A DNA stretch of 64,000 bases from Yoonia sp. F2084L. GTDB taxonomy: Bacteria > Pseudomonadota > Alphaproteobacteria > Rhodobacterales > Rhodobacteraceae. A program made the translations under genes and the position numbers. Below are positions 50,478 through 59,980 of this stretch, one piece after another (position 1 is the first letter of the stretch; each line of letters begins with the position of its first letter). The notes under the pieces are model-generated. The model did not search any database. It was not told the DNA's origin and saw only the letters and a list, made by a program, of their open reading frames with translations. The stretch is from contig NZ_JALKAH010000001.1 of the NCBI RefSeq assembly GCF_023015625.1, positions 186,001 to 250,000 on the forward strand. The letters are read 5' to 3'.

Positions 50478-52568
50478 TCAGGGCCGCGCGTCGATGATCG
50501 CTGAAGCCACGCCAATTATGTTATCAGGGTTCTGTGCGAGGATTGCTTCAAGCGCTTGGGCGGTCGATGCGACACTCTCGGATGTTGGCCTGCGTCCGGC
50601 AAAAAGCGGGGCCCGTGACAGGATCGCGATGATTTCGCTTTTGTCGTAGTCTTCGTCGGTCACGCGAATTGCCAAATTTCTGTTATCGTTCGTAAATTCT
50701 TCAATCGTATGAAGGGCGCGGATACGGTAAATGCCGTCGCTTGGGGTAGCGAGACGGTTTATTTGGCTATCTTCGTTGTGGATATTTGGCACCACGTGAA
50801 AGACGGACCCATCCGGGTTGACCGCCATCACCCACAGGGCGCTGGCCCCATACCGTTCGGGGATCAGCACATCGACTACGGGGTTTTGACCAGTGGTGAA
50901 GACACCTGATAGATTGCGTGCGCCAGTCTCTCCATTTGTCAGCGCAAGAGTGACGATATTGTCCGGAACGGTCACCAGCGCCTGCCGAATCGTGCACAGT
51001 TCAGGGTTCAGAATCTGCGTGGCGAAAGTGATGGGGCGGTCACCGACAAGCGGGGTCAGCCGGGCGGTCACTGCCGCGCTCGTTTCTGCCAAGGCAAGGT
51101 TGCCTGTCACGGTGATCGGATCGCGGGGGCCAAAATTACCATCGGTCGCCCCCTCGACACCGAGCGGTCCGCAGTCTGCGATCTCATTGAGCGCGGGGGT
51201 GAGCGCTTCGGTTGATAGCGACAGCGGGCCAGCCGCCAGATCAGTGCTGATGCGCCATCCATTGGTGGTGGCAAATTCATCCAGTGTGTCTTGCAGCGCG
51301 GATTTTGCCGCCACATCAGCGGTCAGACCGGAGAGCGTCGCGCTGCGATCTGCGATTGCAAGCTGCGCGGCTTCCAAACCGGCAATCTGCTGCATCAAAG
51401 CCAACGCTTCACTTTCCCAATCGCCCTCTGGCAGGCCAGTGGCGAGGGTTATCTCGCCTGTGGGTGGCCGGCCAAAGCCCTGCGTGATCGCGGCGCGGAA
51501 CCTGTCGCTGCTTGCGGCGGTAGGGGCATTGCCCGTCAAAACAGGTGCCGCACCGTCTTCAAACGCAAGAGCAAGCACATAAGGGTTCGCCTGGGGCAAA
51601 GGAGGTGTTCCCAATCCGCCAAACGCCCCGCCCAGCCAAGCAGCAGCAAGCCCGGCCACTGCAACGCCGCCTGCAATCAGCGGCCATCGTCCGCGGGGTT
51701 TCGAACCCTCGTTTTCATTGGTTTCCTTATCATCATCCGGGCGCAGCAAAGCGCCAATTTGTTGGGCCAGTACTGCCGCATCAGCAGGCCGGTTGGCCGG
51801 GTCTGGTGCCGTGAGTGCGTCAATCACACCGCGTAGCGGTTCGGGCACCCCATCGGTATCAAGGGCGGCCTGCTTGCGGCGGACAATCTCGCCCGGGGTG
51901 GCGCCCAGAAACGGTGTTTCGCCACGCCAGGCTGCCAGCAACGTGGCCCCCAATGCATAAAGGTCCGATTGGGGATCAACATGACCATCCAGTTGTTCCG
52001 GGGCCGAATACTCGTACTTACCGGCAAATTCTGACCCAACGATCGTGCGGGCGCCTACGGCGGTGTCCTTGGCTATTCCGAAATCAATAATCGTGGCTTT
52101 GACCGGGTCGCCATGGCGCAGGATAATGTTGTCCGGGGACAGATCGCGGTGGATAATACCTTGGGCATGGGTCGCCACCAGACCCTCGGCCACACCATGC
52201 CCGATGATCAAAAGCTCGCGCGGATCCATCCGGCGCTCTGTCATCACCTCGCTCAGGGCCGGCCCTTCGACGTAATCCATGACCAGAAAGACATGGTCAT
52301 CATCCGACATCGAACATTCGGTATAGCGCACCACGGCGGGGTGCTGAATGGCGCGCATTTCCTCTTCACGCTTCATCAGTTCGATATAGTCGGCGTTGCC
52401 GGAAAACTGCCGGTTCAGCGCTTTGACTGCGACCAGCCGTTCGGTGATTTTATTGCGCGCGCGGTACACTTCACCGGTGCCGCCGCGCCCCAGAATTTTG
52501 TCGATTTCATAGGTGTTATTCAGCACCTGTCCGACGCTAAAAATATCCCCGGGGAGCGGTTGGGTCAT
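50478..52568 (-). CDS. ppkA: PpkA-like Ser/Thr protein kinase of the T6SS
   Basis: 696 residues. The kinase domain (about 15-280) is complete: GRGGTGEVYRA, VAVKALNRQ, IIHRDLSPDNIIL, TIIDFGIAKD and a normal APE region (YSAPEQLDGH). A span at about 298-318 (WPLIAGGVAVAGLAAAWLGG) places the rest in the periplasm. The C-terminal half has a BON-like segment and a domain with VLIPERYGASALWVMAVNPDGS that may sense an outside signal. It phosphorylates the FHA protein by analogy with Pseudomonas PpkA. First gene of the leftward operon. Confidence 0.92.
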   Translation of the reverse strand: MTQPLPGDIFSVGQVLNNTYEIDKILGRGGTGEVYRARNKITERLVAVKALNRQFSGNADYIELMKREEEMRAIQHPAVVRYTECSMSDDDHVFLVMDYVEGPALSEVMTERRMDPRELLIIGHGVAEGLVATHAQGIIHRDLSPDNIILRHGDPVKATIIDFGIAKDTAVGARTIVGSEFAGKYEYSAPEQLDGHVDPQSDLYALGATLLAAWRGETPFLGATPGEIVRRKQAALDTDGVPEPLRGVIDALTAPDPANRPADAAVLAQQIGALLRPDDDKETNENEGSKPRGRWPLIAGGVAVAGLAAAWLGGAFGGLGTPPLPQANPYVLALAFEDGAAPVLTGNAPTAASSDRFRAAITQGFGRPPTGEITLATGLPEGDWESEALALMQQIAGLEAAQLAIADRSATLSGLTADVAAKSALQDTLDEFATTNGWRISTDLAAGPLSLSTEALTPALNEIADCGPLGVEGATDGNFGPRDPITVTGNLALAETSAAVTARLTPLVGDRPITFATQILNPELCTIRQALVTVPDNIVTLALTNGETGARNLSGVFTTGQNPVVDVLIPERYGASALWVMAVNPDGSVFHVVPNIHNEDSQINRLATPSDGIYRIRALHTIEEFTNDNRNLAIRVTDEDYDKSEIIAILSRAPLFAGRRPTSESVASTAQALEAILAQNPDNIIGVASAIIDARP

Positions 52569-52670
52569 CGCATTCGTCCACTAAATAAGGGCCGGCATAA
52601 ATCAAAAATGTCGCTTTCTGTTCATATTTAGGATAGGCTAGTACGTGATCAGGCGCGACTTATTTTTGCT

Positions 52671-52686
52671 TGGCGCATTTTTTGTA
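52671..52686 (+). promoter_or_regulatory. Sigma-54-like promoter candidate before clpV
   Basis: TGGCGCA, then TTTT, then TTGTA fits the sigma-54 consensus TGGCRYR-N4-TTGCW at every position except the C of the -12 GC, which is T. The site lies 29 bp before the clpV TTG, leaving a short 5' leader. Sigma-54 controls T6SS operons in several bacteria. No activator gene is seen in the window. Confidence 0.3.
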
Positions 52687-52714
52687 GTTTGATTTTTTAT
52701 GGGGGGCGGATGCA

Positions 52715-55393
52715 TTGGCCCAAAGTGGATCGTCCGAAACCGTCAAGCGAAAAGAGCTTGTCGGCAAGCTGAATCCGGTGTGTCTGAAGGCCTTCTCGGC
52801 TGCTGCCGGGGCGGCCAAGTCCCGTGGGAACCCTTACGTTGAATTGGTCCATTTCATTCAGGCATTGATAGCCGAGGATGGATCGGATTTTGCACTTTTG
52901 TTGCAAGCCGCAGAGGTCGATCAAGGCACGCTTGAGGCTGACCTGACACGCGCGCTTGATGCCTTGCCGCGCGGCGCGAGTGCCGTGGAAGAGTTCTCGG
53001 ATCACCTGTTTCACGCCATCCGTGACGGATGGAATATGGGGCAATTGGATTTCGGCGATGAGACGGTCCGGTCCGCCTATTTGCTGCTGGCAATGCGCCA
53101 GACGCCGGTGCTTGAGTCGCTTCTGTTTCGCATTTCAACCGAGTTCGACAAGGTGGATGCCGGTGCGATGTCATCGCAGCTTGATGACTTGCTGGCGGAT
53201 TCGATTGAAGGGCAGACGGCAGCACCCGGGCCGCAAAAGGTAGCACCCGGCGGTCAATCCGCACTGGACCTTTACGCCACCAACATGACTGCGGATGCCA
53301 GTGATGGCAAAATGGACCCTGTCGTTGGCCGTGATCCTGAAATCCGCCAGATCGTTGATATTCTGATGCGCCGCCGCCAGAATAATCCGATCCTGACCGG
53401 TGAGGCTGGCGTCGGTAAAACCGCTGTCGTCGAAGGCTTTGCCCAGCGGCTGGTGCGCGGCGATGTTCCGCCTCAACTGCGCAATGTGGCGCTGCATATG
53501 TTGGATGTCAGCCTAATGCAGGCCGGGGCCTCGATGAAGGGCGAGTTTGAAAAGCGCCTGAAGTCCGTAATTGACGAGGTGCAAGCCTCTCCCACGCCGA
53601 TCATTTTGTTCATTGATGAAGCGCATACACTGATCGGGGCAGGGGGTGCGGCCGGCACTGGTGATGCGGCCAATATCCTCAAACCTGCCTTGGCGCGGGG
53701 TGAATTGCGGACCATCGCGGCAACCACATGGGATGAATACAAGCAGCACATCGAAAAAGACCCTGCACTGACCCGTCGTTTTCAGGTGGTCAAAGTCGAA
53801 GAGCCCAGCGTTGAAAACGCGATCCGCATGTGTCGCGGTGTGTCCGGCGTCTTGGAAAAGCACCATCAGGTTGAGGTTCTGGATGAGGCAATTGCGGCGT
53901 CAGTTGAGCTGTCACACCGCTATATCCCGTCCCGACAATTGCCCGACAAGGCCATCAGCCTGCTGGACACCGCCTGCGCCCGCGTCGCGATCTCTCAGCA
54001 TGCCACGCCGGGGGCGGTTGAGGATCTGGAGCGACGCGCGACCGCGTTGGAGTTGGAGTTGACGATCGCCGAACGCGAGGCCGGCATCGGGATCGACACT
54101 GCGCAGCGGATTGAAGGCATCAATGCCGAGCTGGATGAAACCCGCAGCCTGCTTGAGACCGAAAACGACCGCTGGGCGGCGGAAAAGGCGCTTGTCGCTG
54201 ACATCATCGGTTTGCGCGCGAAACTGCGTGAAACCGGTGCGCCGATTGAGGGCGAAGATGTAACAGAGGCAGAGGACGACGTCGCCGCGTTGAACCCCGC
54301 TGAACACAGCGCTCTGATGGATGACCTACAAGCGAAAATGGCCGAGTTGACGACGGCGCAGGGGGAAAGCCCATTGATCCTGCCATCGGTCGATATGGCT
54401 GCCGTGACATCCGTGGTGCAGGATTGGACCGGCATTCCCACGGGTCGGATGATGGCCAGTCAGGCCGAACGCGCGCTGGAACTGGTGGATACCATCCGCG
54501 CCCGCGTTACAGGGCAAGACCATGCGGCCAGGATGATCGCCGCGCGCATCCAGACCTCTTATGCGGGGCTATCGCCGCCGGAAAAGCCAATGGGTGTTTT
54601 CATGCTCTGCGGTCCGTCCGGTGTGGGTAAGACCGAAACGGCACTGGCTTTGGCTGATATGTTATATGGCGGTGAACAGAACCTGATCTCGATCAACATG
54701 AGCGAGTTTCAGGAGGCGCATACCGTCTCAACCCTCAAAGGTGCACCACCAGGCTATGTTGGTTATGGCAAGGGCGGCATCCTGACCGAGGCTGTGCGCC
54801 GCAGACCCTATTCTGTGGTGCTGTTGGATGAGGTGGAAAAAGCGCATCCAGACGTGCATGAGATTTTCTTTCAGGTCTTTGACAAGGGCATGATGGATGA
54901 CAGCGAGGGGCGGCGCATTGATTTCAAGAATACCCTGATCCTTCTGACATCAAACGTCGGGTCGGACGAGATTATGGCGATGACCGAAGAGGGCACCGTT
55001 ACACCCGATTTGGACGAACTCACATCGGCCCTTCGCGCACCATTGCTGAAGGTGTTCCCGGCGGCCTTGCTCGGACGGCTTGTCACCATCCCCTATTATC
55101 CGCTGTCCGATCAAATGATCGAGGTGATTGCCGATCACAAACTGCGCGCAATCGCGGGCCGCTTGGCGAAGCAATATGAGGCAGAGCTGGTCATCGGCAA
55201 AGGCGTGCACGAGCTGATCAAGGCCCGTTGCACAGAGATAGAAAGTGGTGGTCGCATGATTGACGCGATACTTACAAACACGTTGCTGCCGGAACTCAGC
55301 CGCCAGTTGCTGCATAAGGCGCTGGATGGCGGGGTGATTACACGGGTCGAAGTTACAGGCGACGACACCGGCTTTGCCTACCATTTTGAATAG
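52715..55393 (+). CDS. clpV: TssH/ClpV AAA+ ATPase
   Basis: 892 residues starting at a TTG with GGGGGCGGA nine bases upstream. No ATG is in frame nearby. The N-domain (1-160; [33 protein letters not shown]) binds the sheath. AAA1 has Walker A GEAGVGKT and Walker [14 protein letters not shown]2 has [18 protein letters not shown] and [13 protein letters not shown]. The middle coiled coil is short (about 415-525), typical of ClpV rather than ClpB. It disassembles contracted sheath. Divergent from ppkA. Confidence 0.96.
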   Translation: MAQSGSSETVKRKELVGKLNPVCLKAFSAAAGAAKSRGNPYVELVHFIQALIAEDGSDFALLLQAAEVDQGTLEADLTRALDALPRGASAVEEFSDHLFHAIRDGWNMGQLDFGDETVRSAYLLLAMRQTPVLESLLFRISTEFDKVDAGAMSSQLDDLLADSIEGQTAAPGPQKVAPGGQSALDLYATNMTADASDGKMDPVVGRDPEIRQIVDILMRRRQNNPILTGEAGVGKTAVVEGFAQRLVRGDVPPQLRNVALHMLDVSLMQAGASMKGEFEKRLKSVIDEVQASPTPIILFIDEAHTLIGAGGAAGTGDAANILKPALARGELRTIAATTWDEYKQHIEKDPALTRRFQVVKVEEPSVENAIRMCRGVSGVLEKHHQVEVLDEAIAASVELSHRYIPSRQLPDKAISLLDTACARVAISQHATPGAVEDLERRATALELELTIAEREAGIGIDTAQRIEGINAELDETRSLLETENDRWAAEKALVADIIGLRAKLRETGAPIEGEDVTEAEDDVAALNPAEHSALMDDLQAKMAELTTAQGESPLILPSVDMAAVTSVVQDWTGIPTGRMMASQAERALELVDTIRARVTGQDHAARMIAARIQTSYAGLSPPEKPMGVFMLCGPSGVGKTETALALADMLYGGEQNLISINMSEFQEAHTVSTLKGAPPGYVGYGKGGILTEAVRRRPYSVVLLDEVEKAHPDVHEIFFQVFDKGMMDDSEGRRIDFKNTLILLTSNVGSDEIMAMTEEGTVTPDLDELTSALRAPLLKVFPAALLGRLVTIPYYPLSDQMIEVIADHKLRAIAGRLAKQYEAELVIGKGVHELIKARCTEIESGGRMIDAILTNTLLPELSRQLLHKALDGGVITRVEVTGDDTGFAYHFE

Positions 55394-55823
55394 GGGCAGG
55401 TTGGCGCGTCAGTATTCAATCAAGAAAGCATTGTCATCATTGCTGGGGTCGACAGCAACCCGGCAGGCCGTGCCATTGTGCGTTCTGTTGCAAAGAACGA
55501 CTGCTCTGCCTGAATAGCTGTGAGGGTTTCATTTCGGGTGAAGCAGCGGCTGAGGTGCTTGTTACAGCGGAAACGGTGGGCGGTTTGGTGCTGGCAGGGC
55601 TGGCGCTGCCGGGCGAATAGTTACGTATTCACGATGTGTTCGACAAATATGAACTTGATTTACCACTGCGTGGGGCGACCGCGCCACCGCCAACTGAAAC
55701 GACCGAGAGTGTTGGCAGCGCCGTAACAATACGCAGTCATTTGTCCTGTGCTGCGCTCACACAGAATTTGGTGCATTAAAGGTTCTCTTGGCCAAGTAAG
55801 GGTCGGTTCCAAAAAGGCAGAAT
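55394..55823 (+). other. Gene-less stretch with broken reading frames
   Basis: 430 bases without a credible intact gene. On the plus strand two fragments look protein-like: QESIVIIAGVDSNPAGRAIV ending at a stop near 55511, then ISGEAAAEVLVTAETVGGLV through a TAG at about 55618 and on as HDVFDKYELDLPLRGATAP. They could be pieces of one decayed gene, but no parent family was recognised. No repeat or terminator with a T run was seen. Confidence 0.35.
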
Positions 55824-56141
55824 TCAGTCGAACTTGTCGTGCAAAAAATTGCGCCATCCAAAAGCAGCGATGCCGATGCCGACCGCAGCAAGCAAAGAAG
55901 ATACCCCAAAGACGCCGACCGTATCAAGAAGCCACTGCAGAATTGGTTGCAACAGTTGTATCGGAAAGTCCTGTACTAAGGCACTTGTGCCAGCATGGCC
56001 AATTTCGCGGGACAACAATGCATACAGCCTCGGCACTGCAAGCAACAGTACCATCTGCCCTATGCCCACAAAGAGAACTCCCAAGAGAATGTCGTTGAGT
56101 TTCGCTTGTGATTGCACATCATATGCGTCGCGGGACTTCAT
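55824..56141 (-). CDS. Small membrane protein of unknown function
   Basis: 105 residues from the ATG at 56141 (MKSRDAYDVQSQAKLNDILL), chosen because TGAGG lies nine bases upstream. Two or three hydrophobic segments: about 18-42 (GVLFVGIGQMVLLLAVPRLYALL) and about 72-95 (VGVFGVSSLLAAVGIGIAAFGW), ending in a charged tail. No family recognised. Precedes, in the same direction, nothing; it follows the 86-aa membrane protein and may be part of a small envelope operon with it. Confidence 0.55.
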   Translation of the reverse strand: MKSRDAYDVQSQAKLNDILLGVLFVGIGQMVLLLAVPRLYALLSREIGHAGTSALVQDFPIQLLQPILQWLLDTVGVFGVSSLLAAVGIGIAAFGWRNFLHDKFD

Positions 56142-56214
56142 AAAATCATACCTCACTAAGGCAACACGCAAGTCAGTCGTGATGCTGAACAACGGCGGAC
56201 ACTGTTGGATCTCG

Positions 56215-56475
56215 TCATTCCGATTTGCTTGGCAACACCGCTTTTAGGCGCTTCTTTAGGTTGTCTCTTTCTCTTTCGAGCGCCGTGACGCGGTCTTGCT
56301 CAATGTTGCGTTCGACCCGTGATTGTTCCACGCGGTCCTTCCAATACTGCACATCAGTCTCTGTCACCCCCACCTGCGCGGGGCCGCCGAATTTCCACAA
56401 GAGCCAGCCAAGCACCAAGCCCAGAAGAAAGGTGGCTGCCAAGTAGGCGAGGATCAAAACCAAAGGTGTAAACAT
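56215..56475 (-). CDS. Small protein with membrane anchor and coiled coil
   Basis: 86 residues. One N-terminal span (PLVLILAYLAATFLLGLVLGWLLW), then a soluble coiled coil with VQYWKDRVEQSRVERNIEQD and ALERERDNLKKRLKAVL. The layout resembles the neighbour at 56515-57702, which also begins with a membrane anchor and a long coiled coil. Function unknown; likely an envelope scaffold. Confidence 0.55.
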   Translation of the reverse strand: MFTPLVLILAYLAATFLLGLVLGWLLWKFGGPAQVGVTETDVQYWKDRVEQSRVERNIEQDRVTALERERDNLKKRLKAVLPSKSE

Positions 56476-56514
56476 GATGACTCCATCTCAAAAATAACGA
56501 TGCGGGGCATGCGG

Positions 56515-57702
56515 TTAGCCCTGCTCCCAGTCAAAAACAATACGTTGGTTTTGTGACTGACCTTCACTTGTCGCGTTATCAGCAATGGGTTCGCTTCCAC
56601 CAAAACCAACGGCACGTACAGACCGCGCCGGAACGCCGTTGTTGACCAGAACATCACGGACAGCCTTCGCGCGTCCGTCGCTGAGCAACAGGTTAGCGGC
56701 TACCCCACCAGCGTCACCCGTGTGCCCCTCAATCTCAAGCGTAAGGTCATCTTGCGCGCAATCAGCCGCAATGACTGCGAGATCTTCAAGCGACGCGATT
56801 GACGCTGCGGTGATCGTCGCCGTGCCATCCTCAAAACTGATCTGCCGTGCAGTGAGTACCGCATCTGTTTGTTCTTGGCAGCTAGCTACCGAGGAAGGCG
56901 CTGCGGTTTGCATTCTTGACATAAGCCCTGCGATGATAGCGTCACGCCGATCAACTTCATCAGACAGGCCGGACGCTTCAGATGTCAGCGTTTCAAGCTG
57001 CGCCCGAAGATCTTCGATTTCGGCTGTCAGGCCGGTTGCTGTTTGCACTTGCACTGTTGCCATTTCGGTCAGAAGGGCAATGCGTTCGTCCGCTTCAGCT
57101 AAGGCTGCCGCGTTCTGGTCCGACTGCGCGTCTGCCTGCGCCACGTCACCGGGCGGTACTTCACCCGCGGCTGCTTCAATTGCTGCCAGTTGCTCAGAAA
57201 GCGCATCACGCTCTTGTTGCAGCTCGGTGATTGTCACTTGCAACGCGGCTATTTCGTCTTGTCCTGCCGCGATCGCGTCATTGAGGGCCTGTGTTGTATC
57301 TTCACTATCCCTGCTTTCAATTTCTGCCATCAGCGCTGCAAGATCTTGCGTCAACGCGTCTTTGTCTGCGGCTAAGGCTGAATTTTCCGCCTCGATGTCA
57401 CTCACGCGCTGCATGACCTGATCACGCTGAGACAGAAGTGCATCACGTTCGGCGACAGCAGCTTCGAAAGCGCTGGTTTGGTCAAGGTTCTCTGCCTTAA
57501 GATCATCAATTGTCTTATTGAGAGTTGCGGCTTGTTCATCAAATGCCGCGCGGCTGGCTTCAATTTGTGCGTTGGCTTTTTCCATTTCAGCAATGGCATC
57601 TGCTGATGCAGAAGAAGCAATTGCCCCTGGAATGGACTGCGCAGCGCCATAAAAAAGCAACGCCGTCAAAGCCACGACGCTCAGGATCAGTGGTAGTCTC
57701 AT
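56515..57702 (-). CDS. Membrane-anchored coiled-coil OmpA-family protein
   Basis: 395 residues. A signal anchor (LPLILSVVALTALLFYGAA) is followed by about 210 residues of heptad repeat (MEKANAQIEASRAAFDEQAA, TLNKTIDDLKAENL, ALNDAIAAGQDEIAALQVTI). The C-terminal OmpA domain has ISFEDGTATITAASIASLED, LEIEGHTGDAGGVAANLLLS and GGSEPIADNATSEGQSQNQRI. It could span periplasm between inner membrane and peptidoglycan. Similar in plan to proteins near T6SS or Tol-Pal systems; no known name. Confidence 0.8.
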   Translation of the reverse strand: MRLPLILSVVALTALLFYGAAQSIPGAIASSASADAIAEMEKANAQIEASRAAFDEQAATLNKTIDDLKAENLDQTSAFEAAVAERDALLSQRDQVMQRVSDIEAENSALAADKDALTQDLAALMAEIESRDSEDTTQALNDAIAAGQDEIAALQVTITELQQERDALSEQLAAIEAAAGEVPPGDVAQADAQSDQNAAALAEADERIALLTEMATVQVQTATGLTAEIEDLRAQLETLTSEASGLSDEVDRRDAIIAGLMSRMQTAAPSSVASCQEQTDAVLTARQISFEDGTATITAASIASLEDLAVIAADCAQDDLTLEIEGHTGDAGGVAANLLLSDGRAKAVRDVLVNNGVPARSVRAVGFGGSEPIADNATSEGQSQNQRIVFDWEQG

Positions 57703-57843
57703 TCGCGCATTCCTAAGTAACTGTCTTTGTTAGAGGGTCCAGTCATCGCGGCCGCCGGCAAGATCGTAAGGCTGGCTGTTGCTGAAGACATGAGCATCGG
57801 ACAAAGAGTATTGAACTGGTGTTTTGCTTCGTTAATCGTGAAA

Positions 57844-57864
57844 GGCGGCCCAGAACGGGCCACC
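57844..57864 (-). terminator. Probable rho-independent terminator after the YceI-OmpA gene
   Basis: On the minus strand GGTGGCCC and GGGCCGCC form an 8-bp stem (one T-G pair) with a 5-base loop, 20 bp after the stop at 57885, followed by TTT. The T run is short, so termination may be partial. Confidence 0.55.
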
Positions 57865-57884
57865 TTCTACTTTGGGCAGCAGCC

Positions 57885-58958
57885 TTAGCCGCTTACAACC
57901 GAAAACTCGATCCGACGATTACGCTGTTTGTTTTCAACAGAATCGTTGGCAACAATTGGCACATCTTCACCGAAACCAATAGTATCAATGCGGTCTCCGT
58001 CAGCACCTGCCTCGACCAAATAGGCACGAACTGATCTGGCGCGGGCCTCTGAAAGAGATTGGTTAAGTGCCGCAGTGCCGTCTGAGTCAGTGTGACCATC
58101 AACCCTGATCGACAGTTCTGGGCAACGGTTCACAATTTCGACGATGCTATCAAGCAAAGGTGCGCTGCGGTCTTCGAGTGTGGCGCTGCTGCGTGCAAAG
58201 TAAATGTTATCCGTGCGTGACATGATCTCGAAACGACCTTTGCAGGCCTCAAGTGAGAAATCACCATCATCTTCCATCGCAACCGTTTCGGTTTCAGCCG
58301 TCCCCAACATGGCCGTAGACGCCGATAAATAGCTTTCGGCTGATTCAGCGCGATTGAACATAAAGTCAAAGGTCACTGTTGCCGAAGGAAGGATGCTAAC
58401 CTTGGCCGCTTCCTCAAGCTTGGCAACACCGCCTTCAAGCGCAAAGTCTGCAACAGGAAGTGAAATCGGGGTGCGAGATGTGACAGATACCGTATCGTCA
58501 TCAAGCAATGTGACGGCGATTTCCGCCTCGCGCTCCGAGGTGACGCCATGCAAATCAATAGTGTAAGGGGCCATCATGACCTTGCGACGCACATCACGTA
58601 GATCAGCAAGCTGGGCCGGGTCAATCTGCATTGTGATGACTGCTTCGGGGTATTGGAAAGTCTCAAAAAGCAAAAAGCGCATGCGCACGTTGCGCAAATC
58701 AATCGTCGTATCGACTGAGTCGAGCAGCACACGAACTGTCGCAAAACCGTTTTCGTCGATCGTGCCGTTATAAGTTCCAAAAGTGCTGGATTCGACCTTT
58801 GTTTCATTCTTCACAGACTGAAACCGCAGCGCGGACGCATCAGTGTTCATTGTCCATCCGGGGGCGAACACGTTCTCCTGAGAAAGGGCTTGTTGCGGCC
58901 CAACACAGATCAGACCGGCGATAAGGGCAGGCTTCCATCTTACGGAAGCGGCTTTCAT
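57885..58958 (-). CDS. Exported YceI-OmpA fusion protein
   Basis: 357 residues from the ATG at 58958 (signal peptide KPALIAGLICVGPQQALSQ). Residues about 30-205 match the YceI lipocalin-like domain: WTMNTDASALRFQSVKNETK, VESSTFGTYNGTIDENG, ATVRVLLDSVDTTIDLRN, VMMAPYTIDLHGVTSEREAE. The C-terminal OmpA domain has YFARSSATLEDRSAPLLDSI, IRVDGHTDSDGTAALNQSLS and KQRNRRIEFSVVSG. YceI proteins bind isoprenoid-type lipids; OmpA domains bind peptidoglycan. The pairing could place a lipid-binding module on the cell wall. Confidence 0.82.
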   Translation of the reverse strand: MKAASVRWKPALIAGLICVGPQQALSQENVFAPGWTMNTDASALRFQSVKNETKVESSTFGTYNGTIDENGFATVRVLLDSVDTTIDLRNVRMRFLLFETFQYPEAVITMQIDPAQLADLRDVRRKVMMAPYTIDLHGVTSEREAEIAVTLLDDDTVSVTSRTPISLPVADFALEGGVAKLEEAAKVSILPSATVTFDFMFNRAESAESYLSASTAMLGTAETETVAMEDDGDFSLEACKGRFEIMSRTDNIYFARSSATLEDRSAPLLDSIVEIVNRCPELSIRVDGHTDSDGTAALNQSLSEARARSVRAYLVEAGADGDRIDTIGFGEDVPIVANDSVENKQRNRRIEFSVVSG

Positions 58959-59241
58959 AATAGTTAACACAGTTCTTCTCCAAACACTGTACTCAATTGC
59001 GTCGTCAGCCACACTCAGATTGCCCACCAGCCGACCGGATCAAAGGCCCTCGGTTACAGCGATGAGCGCTTTGTCTAGGTTTGGGGATAAGACACAAATA
59101 CATCACAATTTGGACGAAAATGTGATGATTTTGACGTATACGCATTACACCGAAGAGCAATGAGGCCCAACGTTATGTCTTTATTTTGAACAGACATTGC
59201 GGTCGTAGAGATGCAGTTTTGGTTAGTGATAGGATAACAAC

Positions 59242-59805
59242 ATGTTTCGAACAATAATGTCGGTGAGTGCGATTGTGTTAACCACGACCATCGTATCGGC
59301 GCAGGAAAATTCGACACAAGAAGCGCTCGCTTGGGAAACCGTTAAGGAAAGCGATGCATCCGCAGATGTTTTTGGTTTTATTGAGCAGTATCCGAACGGC
59401 ACGTTCATCAAAGAGGCACAGGCCCTTATGATTGACTTGCTTTGGGCGGAAATGGCAACGGCAAGCCCTGTGACAGACAGCGAGACCGCGGAACCTACTA
59501 GTCAAGATGTAGTGGCCGTAACCTTTAGTGACCCCTTGACGCAGGGCGCGCCCGAAATCGTGGGCAAATCGCTAGAAGAGCTGATCCAAGGAAGCCCGCT
59601 TTTCCCGCCGATTGAAGGTCTGCCCGAGGCCTTTTGGATCGCCGAAGAATGCTCGAGTTGCCATGAATGGCAGCAAGCCAACCTTTGTGATCAAGCCAAT
59701 ACTTACGTGACTGAAGCCGGGGCTGAGAATCTGACGAAACAGCACCCCTATGGCGGCACTTTCAAGCAGAACCTCCGCAGTTGGGCGATTGCTGGCTGCG
59801 AGTAA
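59242..59805 (+). CDS. Small exported protein with a CxxCH motif
   Basis: 187 residues with AGGATAACAAC before the ATG. A signal peptide (TIMSVSAIVLTTTIVSAQ) precedes a helical segment AWETVKESDASADVFGFIEQYPNGTFIKEAQALM, a pattern common in caspase-linked and tetratricopeptide-like exported proteins. Near residue 135 is EECSSCHEWQ, a C-x-x-C-H that could bind one haem c, though no distal methionine is obvious. Function unknown. Divergent from the YceI-OmpA gene. Confidence 0.65.
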   Translation: MFRTIMSVSAIVLTTTIVSAQENSTQEALAWETVKESDASADVFGFIEQYPNGTFIKEAQALMIDLLWAEMATASPVTDSETAEPTSQDVVAVTFSDPLTQGAPEIVGKSLEELIQGSPLFPPIEGLPEAFWIAEECSSCHEWQQANLCDQANTYVTEAGAENLTKQHPYGGTFKQNLRSWAIAGCE

Positions 59806-59823
59806 GCCTTTTGTCGCTGCAAC

Positions 59824-59894
59824 CCATCACAATGTGATGGTGCTGCATCAGCACCGTCTTACTTGTGCACATGCGCCCGGCTAGAGCCGGGCGC
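59824..59894 (+). terminator. Cluster of three hairpins after the CxxCH gene
   Basis: CCATCAC/GTGATGG (59824-59840), GGTGCTG/CAGCACC (59839-59855) and GCGCCCGGC/GCCGGGCGC (59873-59894) are perfect stems of 7, 7 and 9 bp with loops of 3, 3 and 4. The second is followed by GTCTTACTT. They probably end transcription of the gene stopping at 59805. The first two share bases 59839-59840, so they cannot both form fully. Confidence 0.5.
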
Positions 59895-59980
59895 AACGTG
59901 ACACAACTGATGTTGATCATGCGAAAGCGAAACTTGGCCAGCTGGATATGGCCACACCATCAAATCGCAGGATCCAACGT

